Below the pieces are notes generated by a model. It did not search any database. It saw only the letters and a list, made by a program, of their open reading frames with translations, and was not told the DNA's origin. This document shows, one piece after another, positions 53,945 through 63,825 of a stretch of DNA of 64,000 bases. A program made the position numbers and the translations under genes. This stretch comes from Halomonas salipaludis (GTDB lineage: Bacteria > Pseudomonadota > Gammaproteobacteria > Pseudomonadales > Halomonadaceae): the NCBI RefSeq assembly GCF_002286975.1, contig NZ_NSKB01000007.1:186001-250000 (forward strand), read 5' to 3'. Numbering within the stretch: position 1 is the first letter of the stretch; each line of letters starts with the position of its first letter.

Positions 53945-56785
53945 ATGAGCGAACAGAATTTCAGCCTGACGCTCGACGGCGTCGAGGTCATCGCCCATCC
54001 CGGCGAGACGCTGTGGCAGGTGGCCAAGCGCGCCGGGGAGACCATTCCCCACCTGTGCTACAAGGATGCCCACGGCTACCGTGCCGACGGCAACTGCCGT
54101 GCCTGCATGGTCGAGATTGACGGCGAGCGGGCGCTGGCGGCGAGCTGCCTGCGCCAGGCTGCCCCGGGCATGGTGGTCAACAGCGCCACCTCCGAGCGCG
54201 CGCGGATCTCCCGCGAAGCGGTCATGGAGCTGCTGATCGCCGACCAGCCCGAGCGTGAGCAGAGCCCCGACCGCGCCAGCCACTTCTGGGCCATGGCCGA
54301 CCAGCTGGCCATCGATGCCACGGCGGTGCGCGAGTGGCTGCCGCCGCGCAGCGAGCGCGATGCGCCCACGGTGCATCACGTCGCCGCGCGGGACGCCGCC
54401 TTGCTGCATACCGCGGGCCATGACGCCAGCCACTCGGCGATGCACGTCAATCTCGACGCCTGCATCGAGTGCAACCTGTGCGTGCGTGCCTGTCGCGAGG
54501 TGCAGGTCAATGATGTGATCGGCCTGGCCCATCGCGGCGCGGCCTCGAAGATCGTCTTCGACTTCGACGACCCCATGGGCGAGAGCACCTGCGTGGCCTG
54601 CGGCGAATGCGTCCAGGCCTGCCCCACCGGTGCGCTGATGCCGGCCACGCTGATCGACGCCGAGGGCCGCGGCGACTCCCGGGTGGCCGACCGTCAGGTC
54701 GACTCGGTGTGCCCCTACTGCGGGGTGGGCTGCCAGCTCACCTACCACATCAAGGATGACGAGATCCTGTTCGTCGAGGGGCGCGACGGGCCCTCCAACC
54801 ACAACCGGCTATGCGTCAAGGGGCGCTTCGGCTTCGACTACCCACGCCATGCGGCGCGGCTGACCACGCCGCTGATCCGCCGGTCCGGGGTGGCCAAGGG
54901 GCTCGACCCGGACTTTGACCCGGCCCAGCCACTGAGCCACTTCCGCGAGGCGAGCTGGGAGGAGGCGCTGGACGCTGCCGCCGGCGGCCTCACCGCGCTC
55001 AAGGCCGAGCGCGGGCCGGCGGCGCTGGCCGGGTTCGGCAGCGCCAAGTGCTCCAACGAGGAGGCCTGGCTGTTCCAGAAGCTGGTGCGTACCGGCTTCG
55101 GCTCCAACAACGTCGACCACTGCACCCGGCTGTGTCACGCCAGCTCGGTGGCGGCGCTGATGGAGTGCATCGGCTCCGGGGCGGTCACTGCCTCCTTCAT
55201 GCAGGCTGAGCAGGCCGATGTGGTGATCCTCACTGGCTGCAACCCCACCGTGAACCACCCGGTGGCGGCGACCTTTTTCAAGCAGGCCGCCAAGCGCGGC
55301 ACCAAGCTGATCGTCATCGACCCCCGCGGCCAGGCGCTGGGCGCCTACGCCCACCAGACCCTGCGCTTTACGCCGGGCAGTGACGTCTCGCTGTTCAATG
55401 CCATGCTCAACGTCATCGTCAGCGAGGGGCTCTACGACCAGGCCTATATCGACGCCCACACCGAGGGCTTCGAGGCGCTCAAGGCCCACGTCGCCGGGAT
55501 GACCCCCGAGGCGATGGCGCCGGCCTGTGGCGTCAGCGCCGAGGAGATTCGCCAGGTGGCGCGGGAATACGCCACTGCCGAGCGGGCGATGATCTTCTGG
55601 GGCATGGGCATCTCCCAGCACACCCACGGCACCGACAACGCGCGCTGCCTGATCTCGCTGGCGCTGGCCTGCGGCCATACCGGTCGCCCAGGCACCGGCC
55701 TACACCCGCTGCGCGGCCAGAACAATGTCCAGGGCGCCTCCGACGCGGGCCTGATCCCGATGGTGATGCCCGACTACCAGCCGGTCTCCGACGCCCAGGT
55801 GCGCAGCGCCTTCGAGGAGCTGTGGAACACCGAGCTCGATCCCGAGCCCGGCCTCACCGTGGTCGAGATCATGGACGCCGTGCATGCCGGCACCATTCGT
55901 GGCATGTATATCCAGGGCGAGAATCCGGCCATGTCCGACCCCGACCTCGACCACGCGCGGGCGGCCCTGGCCAAGCTCGAGCACCTGGTGGTGCAGGACC
56001 TGTTCGTCACCGAGACCGCCCAGTTCGCCGACGTCATCCTGCCCGCTTCGGCGTGGCCGGAGAAGGACGGCAGCGTCACCAACACCAATCGCCAGGTGCA
56101 GATGGGCCGCGCCGCCATGCCGCTGCCCGGTGACGCCAAGCCCGACTGGTGGATCATCCAGGAGATCGCCCGGCGCTTCGGCCTGGCCTGGGACTACGCC
56201 CACCCCCGCGAGGTGTTCGCCGAGATGCAGCGCGGCATGCCGTCGCTGGACCACATCAGTTGGGAGCGCCTCGAGCGCGAGGACTCGGTGACCTACCCGT
56301 GCCCGGCGGACGATGCTCCGGGGGCCGACGTGGTGTTCAGTGACGCCTTCCCCACCGCCAGTGGCCGCGCTCGCTTCAGCGCTACCGTGCCGCTGCCGCC
56401 GGACGAACCCATCGACGGCGATTACCCCACGGTGCTGACCACCGGGCGCCAGCTGGAGCACTGGCACACCGGCTCGATGACGCGGCGTGCCAAGGTGCTC
56501 GACGATCTCGAGCCCGAGGCGGTGGCCAGCCTTTCGCCGGGTGAACTGCGCCGCCTGGGTCTGCAGCCCGGCGACGCCTTGACCATTACCACCCGGCGCG
56601 GCTCGATCACCCTAGGTGCCCGGGCCGATATGCTGATGCCGGACGGCATGGTGTTCGTGCCGTTCTGCTTCGCCGAGGCGGCGGCCAACGTGCTGACCAA
56701 CCCGGCGCTGGACCCCTACGGCAAGATCCCTGAGTTCAAGTATGCCGCCTGCCGGCTGTCGGCCGCCGCGACGGCTCCGGCCTAG
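53945..56785 (+). CDS. NAD-dependent formate dehydrogenase, molybdopterin catalytic subunit
   Basis: A 946-residue Mo/W-bis-MGD enzyme oxidising formate to CO2. N-terminal 2Fe-2S domain (CYKDAHGYRADGNCRACMVE), two ferredoxin-type 4Fe-4S motifs (CIECNLCVRACREV, CVACGECVQACPTGAL), and the cluster next to the cofactor in CPYCGVGCQLTYH with NRLCVKGRFG. The molybdenum ligand is Cys397 in DHCTRLCHASS, where FdhF has selenocysteine. The C-terminal MGD-binding domain has LTTGRQLEHWHTGSMTRRAK. GGGAG spacing favours the ATG at 53945 over 53939. No fdhD (sulfurtransferase) gene is in the window. Confidence 0.95.
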   Translation: MSEQNFSLTLDGVEVIAHPGETLWQVAKRAGETIPHLCYKDAHGYRADGNCRACMVEIDGERALAASCLRQAAPGMVVNSATSERARISREAVMELLIADQPEREQSPDRASHFWAMADQLAIDATAVREWLPPRSERDAPTVHHVAARDAALLHTAGHDASHSAMHVNLDACIECNLCVRACREVQVNDVIGLAHRGAASKIVFDFDDPMGESTCVACGECVQACPTGALMPATLIDAEGRGDSRVADRQVDSVCPYCGVGCQLTYHIKDDEILFVEGRDGPSNHNRLCVKGRFGFDYPRHAARLTTPLIRRSGVAKGLDPDFDPAQPLSHFREASWEEALDAAAGGLTALKAERGPAALAGFGSAKCSNEEAWLFQKLVRTGFGSNNVDHCTRLCHASSVAALMECIGSGAVTASFMQAEQADVVILTGCNPTVNHPVAATFFKQAAKRGTKLIVIDPRGQALGAYAHQTLRFTPGSDVSLFNAMLNVIVSEGLYDQAYIDAHTEGFEALKAHVAGMTPEAMAPACGVSAEEIRQVAREYATAERAMIFWGMGISQHTHGTDNARCLISLALACGHTGRPGTGLHPLRGQNNVQGASDAGLIPMVMPDYQPVSDAQVRSAFEELWNTELDPEPGLTVVEIMDAVHAGTIRGMYIQGENPAMSDPDLDHARAALAKLEHLVVQDLFVTETAQFADVILPASAWPEKDGSVTNTNRQVQMGRAAMPLPGDAKPDWWIIQEIARRFGLAWDYAHPREVFAEMQRGMPSLDHISWERLEREDSVTYPCPADDAPGADVVFSDAFPTASGRARFSATVPLPPDEPIDGDYPTVLTTGRQLEHWHTGSMTRRAKVLDDLEPEAVASLSPGELRRLGLQPGDALTITTRRGSITLGARADMLMPDGMVFVPFCFAEAAANVLTNPALDPYGKIPEFKYAACRLSAAATAPA

Positions 56786-56838
56786 CGGCGGATGAATGTG
56801 GGGGATGGAGGCAAGATGGAGGAGAGGAGGGCCGTGTC

Positions 56839-57072
56839 ATGATGATTGCCGAACTAATCGACGGAGATGACTTTCGCCAGCGGCTGGTGGCGCTGGGCGT
56901 GCAGCTCCCTGAGGGCGCTTGCCCCGAAACCTGCGCCCGGCTTGCCAGACGCATGCAGCGCGAGGTCGGGGTGCCGGGGTTGGAGGCGGAGATCGCCGCA
57001 TTGATGCAGCAGCGTGAGATCATGCTGCCATCGGTGCGTCGAGCCATCGAAGATATCCTCCAGGCGCGCTAG
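56839..57072 (+). CDS. Small protein downstream of formate dehydrogenase (77 aa)
   Basis: A 77-residue, mostly helical protein (MMIAELIDGDDFRQRLVALG, LARRMQREVGVPGLEAEIAA) with two cysteines in GACPETCARL. AGGAGG is eight bases before the ATG. It stands 53 bases after the catalytic subunit, where many FDS operons carry the small delta subunit FdsD, but I do not see the FdsD pattern. It may be an unrelated accessory factor. Confidence 0.65.
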   Translation: MMIAELIDGDDFRQRLVALGVQLPEGACPETCARLARRMQREVGVPGLEAEIAALMQQREIMLPSVRRAIEDILQAR

Positions 57073-57209
57073 CCTAGCCATTGCGACCCATGTGTCATTT
57101 TTCGCCACTCCTGGCCCGCCATACGGGTCAGGTGGTGGTGGTCTTGGTGTGTCCGTAATAATTATATCTATCTGTTTTTATGGTTTTTCTTGCTTTTTGT
57201 TGGCTAGGT

Positions 57210-57259
57210 GGTGCGGTTCCTGCTTGGTCTGTGGTGACACTCAAGCAATCGTCAGGAGG
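57210..57259 (+). promoter_or_regulatory. Leader motif shared with the DUF4168 gene
   Basis: GGTGCGGT (57210-57217), 21 bases, ACTCAAGCAA (57239-57248), six bases, GGAGG (57255-57259). A T-rich tract (about 57150-57200) precedes it. The same arrangement is found at 45966-46014. Confidence 0.5.
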
Positions 57260-57264
57260 CAAGG

Positions 57265-57513
57265 ATGAACAGAAGCACCAAGGCAAGCCGCAAATTCATG
57301 GCCGCCACCTCGATTGCCGCCATGTTACTGGGCAGCCTGGCACTGGCAGGCTGCGGAAATGACGACGATATGCCGCCGATGGAAGAGGATCCGGCAATGG
57401 ACCAGCCCATGGATGAACAGCCTGGCATGGATGAGGGGATGGACGACCCCGCCATGGAGGACGACGGCATGACGGAAGAAGATCCAATGATGGAACAGGA
57501 CGACGAGTTCTGA
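57265..57513 (+). CDS. Methionine- and acid-rich small lipoprotein
   Basis: An 82-residue protein with a lipoprotein signal peptide and lipobox LALAGC near residues 28-33. The mature 50-odd residues are almost only Asp, Glu, Met, Pro and Gly (for example MDEQPGMDEGMDDPAMEDDG), with ten methionines and no further cysteine. I recognise no family. Such composition could bind copper through Met or bind cations through the carboxylates, or simply be an acidic surface tail. GGAGG is five bases before the ATG. Confidence 0.75.
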   Translation: MNRSTKASRKFMAATSIAAMLLGSLALAGCGNDDDMPPMEEDPAMDQPMDEQPGMDEGMDDPAMEDDGMTEEDPMMEQDDEF

Positions 57514-57640
57514 TCGTTCACCCCATCCGTAGTTCGATTGCATGATGGCGGGGCACGGAGGCCTCGCTTGTCGACCGGCGACACGTTTGCCGGCAGGCCA
57601 CACAGGGATGTGGCCACACTGGATCAGGAGGTTGTTTGCG

Positions 57641-58006
57641 ATGATGTCCAAGGCTTTCTTGAAGAAGATCGGTGTTGTTGGCGTATCGTTGGGGCTTACC
57701 GCCAGTTCGCTGGCGATCGCCGATATGCATGATGACGGCGCGCCCGCCGATCCCGCAGGGACCTCGGATCCTGCCTCACCGGGCACCCAGGACCCGGCTA
57801 CCCCGGGGACCGACCCCGCCGATAGCGAGCAGGGCAGCGCCGATCCGACCACCGGCGAACCGGGGACCGGCGACGAGCCTCGGGCTGGCATGCCGGAAGA
57901 AGAGGAAGCTGGCTTCGGTGATGGCGGCGAGGCCATGCCCGGCGAAGCGGACCCGCCCGCCGAGCACTCCGGCGAGCCGCTGCCAGAGGAAGAAGAGGTT
58001 AACTGA
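57641..58006 (+). CDS. Exported low-complexity acidic protein (121 aa)
   Basis: A 121-residue protein with a signal peptide (FLKKIGVVGVSLGLTASSLA) and a mature region of Pro, Asp, Gly, Glu and Thr. It includes near-repeats such as TSDPASPGTQDPATPGTDPA and ends in LPEEEEVN. There are no cysteines or recognisable domain. The frame is open upstream, but AGGAGG stands nine bases before the ATG at 57641. Halophile periplasmic proteins are often acidic, which may be all this shows. Confidence 0.65.
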   Translation: MMSKAFLKKIGVVGVSLGLTASSLAIADMHDDGAPADPAGTSDPASPGTQDPATPGTDPADSEQGSADPTTGEPGTGDEPRAGMPEEEEAGFGDGGEAMPGEADPPAEHSGEPLPEEEEVN

Positions 58007-58018
58007 TCGCAGCGACAA

Positions 58019-58083
58019 TCGTCAGCCGTGCTGGCTGACGAGCCTCGATCTCACGCATCAACGGCGCCTCAGTAGGCGCCGTT
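58019..58083. terminator. Two hairpins between convergent genes
   Basis: TCGTCAGCC/GGCTGACGA (58019-58041) and CAACGGCGCCT/AGGCGCCGTTG (58059-58083 and flank) are perfect stems in the gap between the acidic-protein gene and the response-regulator gene. Neither has a long T-run, but the position suits termination. Confidence 0.55.
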
Positions 58084-58117
58084 GGTGTGTCTGCCCAGCA
58101 GGGTGGAATACAGGGGC

Positions 58118-59488
<1,371 letters not shown>

Positions 59489-59501
59489 GAAAGCCTCCAT
59501 G

Positions 59502-60965
59502 TCATGCGGGTTGCGCTCCTTGCGTGGGTGTCGGGTCTTCGGCGAGGAAGGTCAGTTCGAACCCGGCGCCCCCCAGGGCGCTGTCGAAGACCCCCACGGT
59601 GCCGCCGTGGTCGTTGATGATACGGTGAACCATCGACAGGCCCAAGCCGCTGCCCTGGCCGACGGGTTTGGTGGTGAAGAACGGATCGAAGACGCGGTTC
59701 TTGTCGGCTTCGCCGATGCCCGGTCCGTCGTCCTCGACCTTGATATGCAGCTCGCCGTTGAGCGTTTCGGCGCTGACCCGGATATGTCCACCGGGATTGG
59801 CCTGCAGGGCGTTGTGCATCAGGTTGGTGAACACCTGCGTGAGCTGCTGGCCGTTGACAGTCAACTGAGGCGCCGGAGTGGGCAGGGCGACTTCTACATG
59901 GCTGCCGATGCGCTCGAGTTCATCCTCGAGCAGCTCGATCGCTGCGGCGATCAGCTCGTCGAGTTGGCAGCTCTCCTTCTCGACATTGTGCTGGCGGCCC
60001 AGCTCCATCAGTTGGCGCACGATCACCACGATGCGCTCGACCTCGCTGCGGATGCGGCCCAGCTTGGCGCGCTCGTCGTCGCCGATCACCTCGCGGCGCG
60101 CCAGTCGCTGGGCCTGGCCGTTGATCACCGTCAGCGGTGCGCCGATCTCGTGGGCGACGCCAGCGGCCAGCACGCCGAGTTCGGCGAGCTTCTTCGATTT
60201 GCGCAGGCGCTTCTCGAGCTCGATCTCCTTGCGCTGGCGGGCCTCGATATCGGCGTCCTTCTCGGCCATGGCGTCGAGCATGCCGTTGAGGGCCAGCGAC
60301 AGCTTGCGATATTCGGCGGGGCCGTCGATCGCCGCGCGCTGGCTGCGGTCGCCTTTCTCGACCCGCTCCATGACCCCCAGCAGGCGATTGAGCGGTCTTT
60401 CGATATAGTGGCGAAAGCCCCACCAGATCATCAGCACGATACCCGCTGCGCCTACCGCGAAGACGACGACGGCAACGATGCTGATAAAGCCAGTATAGTT
60501 CTCGATGCCGGTATTGAGCCGGTTGACCTGCAGCACCCCACGGATCTCGCCGCCTGGCGTGGTCAGCGGCACCAGCGCCGAGTAGTAGTTCCAGCGCTCG
60601 TGTTGACGGTAGTCGCCGGTCGGTTCGCCGGCCTCGACCACGGCGCGGATGTCGTCGGCATCGAACAGCTCTTCGCCGAGCCCCAGGCCATAGATCTTCT
60701 CGCCCTGGGGGTCGAAGACGTAGGCGCCGTAGATGCGGTGGAAGGAGAACGCCGAGTGCAGCGACTCCTGCAGGGCGTCGGGGGTATCGCGCTCCAGGGC
60801 GTAGCCCAGCGAGGTGCCGATGGCGTGGCTGATGATCTGCACCTCGCTTTGCAGCTTGGTGCGCACGTTGTCTTCCAGTGACTTGATCGCCACCAGGCTG
60901 AATACCAGCAGGATCAGAAACAGCGGCACCAGAACCGTGACGATAATGATGTTGCGTAGGCGCAT
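59502..60965 (-). CDS. Sensor histidine kinase partner of the sigma-54 regulator
   Basis: A 487-residue membrane kinase. Helix 1 is at residues 5-28, a periplasmic sensor covers about 30-155 (GAYVFDPQGEKIYGLGLGEE), and helix 2 is at about 160-185. HAMP follows (FRHYIERPLNRLLGVMERVE). The phospho-accepting His is in LAAGVAHEIGAPLTVINGQA, and the ATPase has NLMHNALQANPGG, EDDGPGIGEADKNRVFDPFF and GSGLGLSMVHRIINDHGG. All catalytic boxes are intact. The signal is unknown. Confidence 0.93.
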   Translation of the reverse strand: MRLRNIIIVTVLVPLFLILLVFSLVAIKSLEDNVRTKLQSEVQIISHAIGTSLGYALERDTPDALQESLHSAFSFHRIYGAYVFDPQGEKIYGLGLGEELFDADDIRAVVEAGEPTGDYRQHERWNYYSALVPLTTPGGEIRGVLQVNRLNTGIENYTGFISIVAVVVFAVGAAGIVLMIWWGFRHYIERPLNRLLGVMERVEKGDRSQRAAIDGPAEYRKLSLALNGMLDAMAEKDADIEARQRKEIELEKRLRKSKKLAELGVLAAGVAHEIGAPLTVINGQAQRLARREVIGDDERAKLGRIRSEVERIVVIVRQLMELGRQHNVEKESCQLDELIAAAIELLEDELERIGSHVEVALPTPAPQLTVNGQQLTQVFTNLMHNALQANPGGHIRVSAETLNGELHIKVEDDGPGIGEADKNRVFDPFFTTKPVGQGSGLGLSMVHRIINDHGGTVGVFDSALGGAGFELTFLAEDPTPTQGAQPA

Positions 60966-61064
60966 GCAGGCTTACCGCGACGTTCGGATCAGCGACTATC
61001 CCAACACGCCGCGGCGCGGAAATCCAGCCACCGACCGTTCAGCCGGTGGCCAAGGCAGCGAAGG

Positions 61065-62351
61065 TCAGCCCTTAACCACGTGCAGGTGGGGCGCAGTGTG
61101 GCCGAGGTTCTCCTGCAGGCGCTCGCTGTACCAGTCGATGAAGTCGATCACCCCGAACTCGTAGGTCGTCGAGTAGGGACCCGGCTGATAGGCCCGGGAG
61201 TTGATGCCACGCTGGTTCTCTTCGGCGAGGCGGCGATCCTGATCGTTGGTGGCGTCCCACACCTTGCGCAGCTGCTCGGGGTCGTAGTCGACGCCGGCCA
61301 CGGCATCGGCATGCACCAGCCACTTGGTGGTCACCAGCGTCTGCTGCGGGCCGAGTGGCAGTACCCGGAATACCACGGCGTGGTCGCCCATGAAGTGGTT
61401 CCAGGAGTTGGGCAGGTGAAGGATGCGCAGCGAGCCCATATCGGGGCTCTGCAGGCGGCCCATCAGCTTGCGACAGCCCGGCTTGCCGTCCATGGTCATC
61501 GACACGGTGCCTTCTAGCAGCGGGGTGCGGGTCAGGCGGTTGCGCTTGCCGAAGCGCTTGAGCTGCCAGGGGACCCGGTCGGCGTCCCAGTCGGCCTGCT
61601 TGCGCGCCACCTGGGCCTTGTAGGCCGGGGTGGCCCGTGGGTCCTCGGTGTCATCGAACTCGAGCAGGGTGTTGAGCAGCTCGGGATGCGCGCCGTTGCA
61701 GTGGTAGCACTCGCGGTTGTTCTCGACCACCAGTTTCCAGTTGGCCTGCTCGACGATCGACGACTCCACCGCGACCTTGGTGTTGGCCATATCGTAGGGC
61801 TCGAGGTAGTGCTCGAGGGTGGCCAGGAAGTCGTCGATGGCCGGCGGCTGCTCGGCGAGGCTGACGAAGATGAAGCCTCCAGCGGTGCGGACCTGGATCG
61901 GCTTGAGGCCGTACTGGCCCAAGTCGAAGTGCTCGCCCATGTCGCTACCGGCGAACAGCAGTCGGCCATCGAGTTCGTAGGTCCACTGATGGTAGGGGCA
62001 GACCAGCTTGGCGACCTTGCCCTTGTCCTTGACGCATAGCCGCGAGCCGCGGTGGCGGCAGACGTTGTGGAAGCCGTGGATGGCGCCCTCGGCGCCGCGC
62101 ACCAGGATCAGTGGATTGTCGCCGACCTCGAGGGTCATGAAATTGCCCTTGGCGGGTATTTCGCAGGACATGCCGGCAAACAGCCACTCCTTCTCGAAGA
62201 TCTCCTGCATGTCCAGGGCGAACAGCCGGGCATCGTTGTAGAACGGCTGGGGCAGCGAGAACTGCGGGGTGCGCTGGGCGAGCATGGCGCTGGTGGCCTC
62301 GCGGGCGCCGGCCAACGGATCGTCGAGACGCTCGGGTGACATCGAGTCCAT
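61065..62351 (-). CDS. gbcA: Glycine betaine demethylase oxygenase subunit GbcA
   Basis: A 428-residue Rieske non-haem iron oxygenase that demethylates glycine betaine to dimethylglycine and formaldehyde. The Rieske 2Fe-2S motif is CRHRGSRLCVKDKGKVAKLV then CPYHQWTYELDGRL. The mononuclear iron histidines are in NNRECYHCNGAHPELLNTLL. GAGGAAGC precedes the ATG at 62351; the much longer open frame upstream runs antisense through gbcB and is not coding. It is divergent from gbcB, its reductase, across a 288-base control region. Confidence 0.95.
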   Translation of the reverse strand: MDSMSPERLDDPLAGAREATSAMLAQRTPQFSLPQPFYNDARLFALDMQEIFEKEWLFAGMSCEIPAKGNFMTLEVGDNPLILVRGAEGAIHGFHNVCRHRGSRLCVKDKGKVAKLVCPYHQWTYELDGRLLFAGSDMGEHFDLGQYGLKPIQVRTAGGFIFVSLAEQPPAIDDFLATLEHYLEPYDMANTKVAVESSIVEQANWKLVVENNRECYHCNGAHPELLNTLLEFDDTEDPRATPAYKAQVARKQADWDADRVPWQLKRFGKRNRLTRTPLLEGTVSMTMDGKPGCRKLMGRLQSPDMGSLRILHLPNSWNHFMGDHAVVFRVLPLGPQQTLVTTKWLVHADAVAGVDYDPEQLRKVWDATNDQDRRLAEENQRGINSRAYQPGPYSTTYEFGVIDFIDWYSERLQENLGHTAPHLHVVKG

Positions 62352-62639
62352 GAAAACGCTTCCTCTGTAACGGGGCCGCGGCAGCGGCGCGGGACGAATA
62401 TGGTTGGGGTGTGACCGGCGCGATCGGGGATACTTGTTCGGCGAGTGTGGACCAGCCGCTCGACGGGCAGTTGTCTGGCGACGACAAGGCGTGATGCAGC
62501 GGCGACGCGTGGGGTAAGAATCCTGCCTGGGGCTGGGACAGGTGGGCATGTCGAAGTCGCAGACAGGCATGTGGCATGTCCGCACTGTGCGCAGAATTCG
62601 CAGCAACGGGTACCGCCATGTGAGAGTGGTGTCCATCCC
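62352..62639. promoter_or_regulatory. Divergent gbcA / gbcB control region
   Basis: No gene is seen here. TTGTC (62471-62475) and GACAA (62483-62487) are inverted, with an embedded GCGACGACA; a further cluster of TGTC/GACA words lies near 62546-62585. In Pseudomonas GbdR activates both genes, so its sites should lie in this gap; the exact boxes are not proven. Confidence 0.45.
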
Positions 62640-63773
62640 ATGACCGCAGCCCAGGCGAGTGTTTCCATGTCCATGAACTTCCTCAACCCGGTCACCACCC
62701 AGACCTGGACCAATGGCCGCCACCTGGTGCGCTGTGTCAAGGTGATCCAGGAGACCTGGGACGTACGCACTTTCTGCTTCATGGCCGAGCAGCCGGTGCT
62801 GTTCTTCTTCAAGCCTGGGCAGTTCGTGACCCTGGAGTTGGAGATCGACGGCGAGTCGGTGATGCGCTCCTATACCATCTCCAGTTCGCCCTCGATTCCC
62901 TACAGTTTCTCGATCAGCGTCAAGCGCCTCCCCGGCGGCAGGGTCTCCAACTGGCTCCACGACCACTTGCGTATCGGCGACGAGCTGGCGGTACATGGCC
63001 CGGTGGGCAACTTCAATGCCATCGACTACCCCGCTGACAAGATCCTGATGCTCTCTGGCGGGGTTGGCATCACGCCGCTGATGTCGATGGCGCGCTGGTT
63101 CTTCGACACCAACGCGGCGGTGGACCTGGAGTTCGTGCACTGCGCACGCACGCCGCGCGACATTCTCTTCCAGCGCGAGCTGGAGCATATCTTCACGCGA
63201 ATTCCCGAGTTCAGGCTGCATATCGTCTGCGAGCGCAGTGACGATCTGGGCGAGACCTGGGCGGGTTTCCGCGGCTATCTCAGCCAGGCGATGCTCGAGC
63301 TGATGGCGCCGGACTTCATGGAGCGCGAAATCTTCTGCTGTGGCCCGCCCCCCTACATGAACGCGGTCAAGCGCATCCTGCGCGACAACGGCTTCGATAT
63401 GGCCCACTACCATGAGGAGTCGTTCGGCGCCACGCCGCTGGCGGTGCAGGAGGACGTGCTGGAGCTGGTCGAGCAGGCCGAAGCCGAAGCCGAGGAGCTC
63501 GATACGGCGGACATGCTCAGCGTCGAGTTCTCCGCCACCGGCAAGAGCGTGCGCATCCAGCCCGGCGAGACGGTGCATGCCGCCGCGGCCAAACTTGGCC
63601 TGCACATTCCCAAGGCGTGCGGGATGGGCATCTGCGGTACCTGCCGCGTACCGCTGACCTCGGGGCAGGTCAACATGGAGCACAACGGCGGTATCACCGA
63701 CGAGGACATCGCCGAGGGCTATATCCTCTCCTGCTGCAGCATGCCCACCGGGGATGTGGTGGTGGAGTACTGA
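62640..63773 (+). CDS. gbcB: Glycine betaine demethylase reductase subunit GbcB
   Basis: A 377-residue ferredoxin reductase that feeds electrons from NAD(P)H to GbcA. The FAD domain has RSYTISSSPSIPYSFSISVK, and the NAD domain has LMLSGGVGITPLMSMARWFF and EIFCCGPPPYMNAVKRILRD. The C-terminal plant-type 2Fe-2S ferredoxin has ACGMGICGTCRVPLTSG and YILSCCS. The ATG at 62640 is used; internal ATGs at 62667 and 62673 are also close to where the conserved sequence starts (MNFLNPVTTQTWTNGRH). A strong hairpin follows the stop. Confidence 0.95.
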   Translation: MTAAQASVSMSMNFLNPVTTQTWTNGRHLVRCVKVIQETWDVRTFCFMAEQPVLFFFKPGQFVTLELEIDGESVMRSYTISSSPSIPYSFSISVKRLPGGRVSNWLHDHLRIGDELAVHGPVGNFNAIDYPADKILMLSGGVGITPLMSMARWFFDTNAAVDLEFVHCARTPRDILFQRELEHIFTRIPEFRLHIVCERSDDLGETWAGFRGYLSQAMLELMAPDFMEREIFCCGPPPYMNAVKRILRDNGFDMAHYHEESFGATPLAVQEDVLELVEQAEAEAEELDTADMLSVEFSATGKSVRIQPGETVHAAAAKLGLHIPKACGMGICGTCRVPLTSGQVNMEHNGGITDEDIAEGYILSCCSMPTGDVVVEY

Positions 63774-63790
63774 GCTGAGGACCGTATTGT

Positions 63791-63825
63791 GAGCCCGTGC
63801 CGCAACGCGGCACGGGCTCTTGCGT
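63791..63825. terminator. Bidirectional terminator after gbcB
   Basis: GAGCCCGTGCCGC (63791-63803) pairs perfectly with GCGGCACGGGCTC (63807-63819) around AAC, followed by TTGCGT, between two convergent genes. Confidence 0.8.

Noticed and set aside
61026-61049. A 7-bp hairpin (GCCACCG/CGGTGGC) downstream of gbcA
   Set aside because: Short stem with a long loop and no T-run; not enough to call a terminator.
62352-63683. Upstream extension of the gbcA frame through gbcB
   Set aside because: It is antisense to gbcB, has no family similarity, and gbcA has a good ribosome site and start at 62351.
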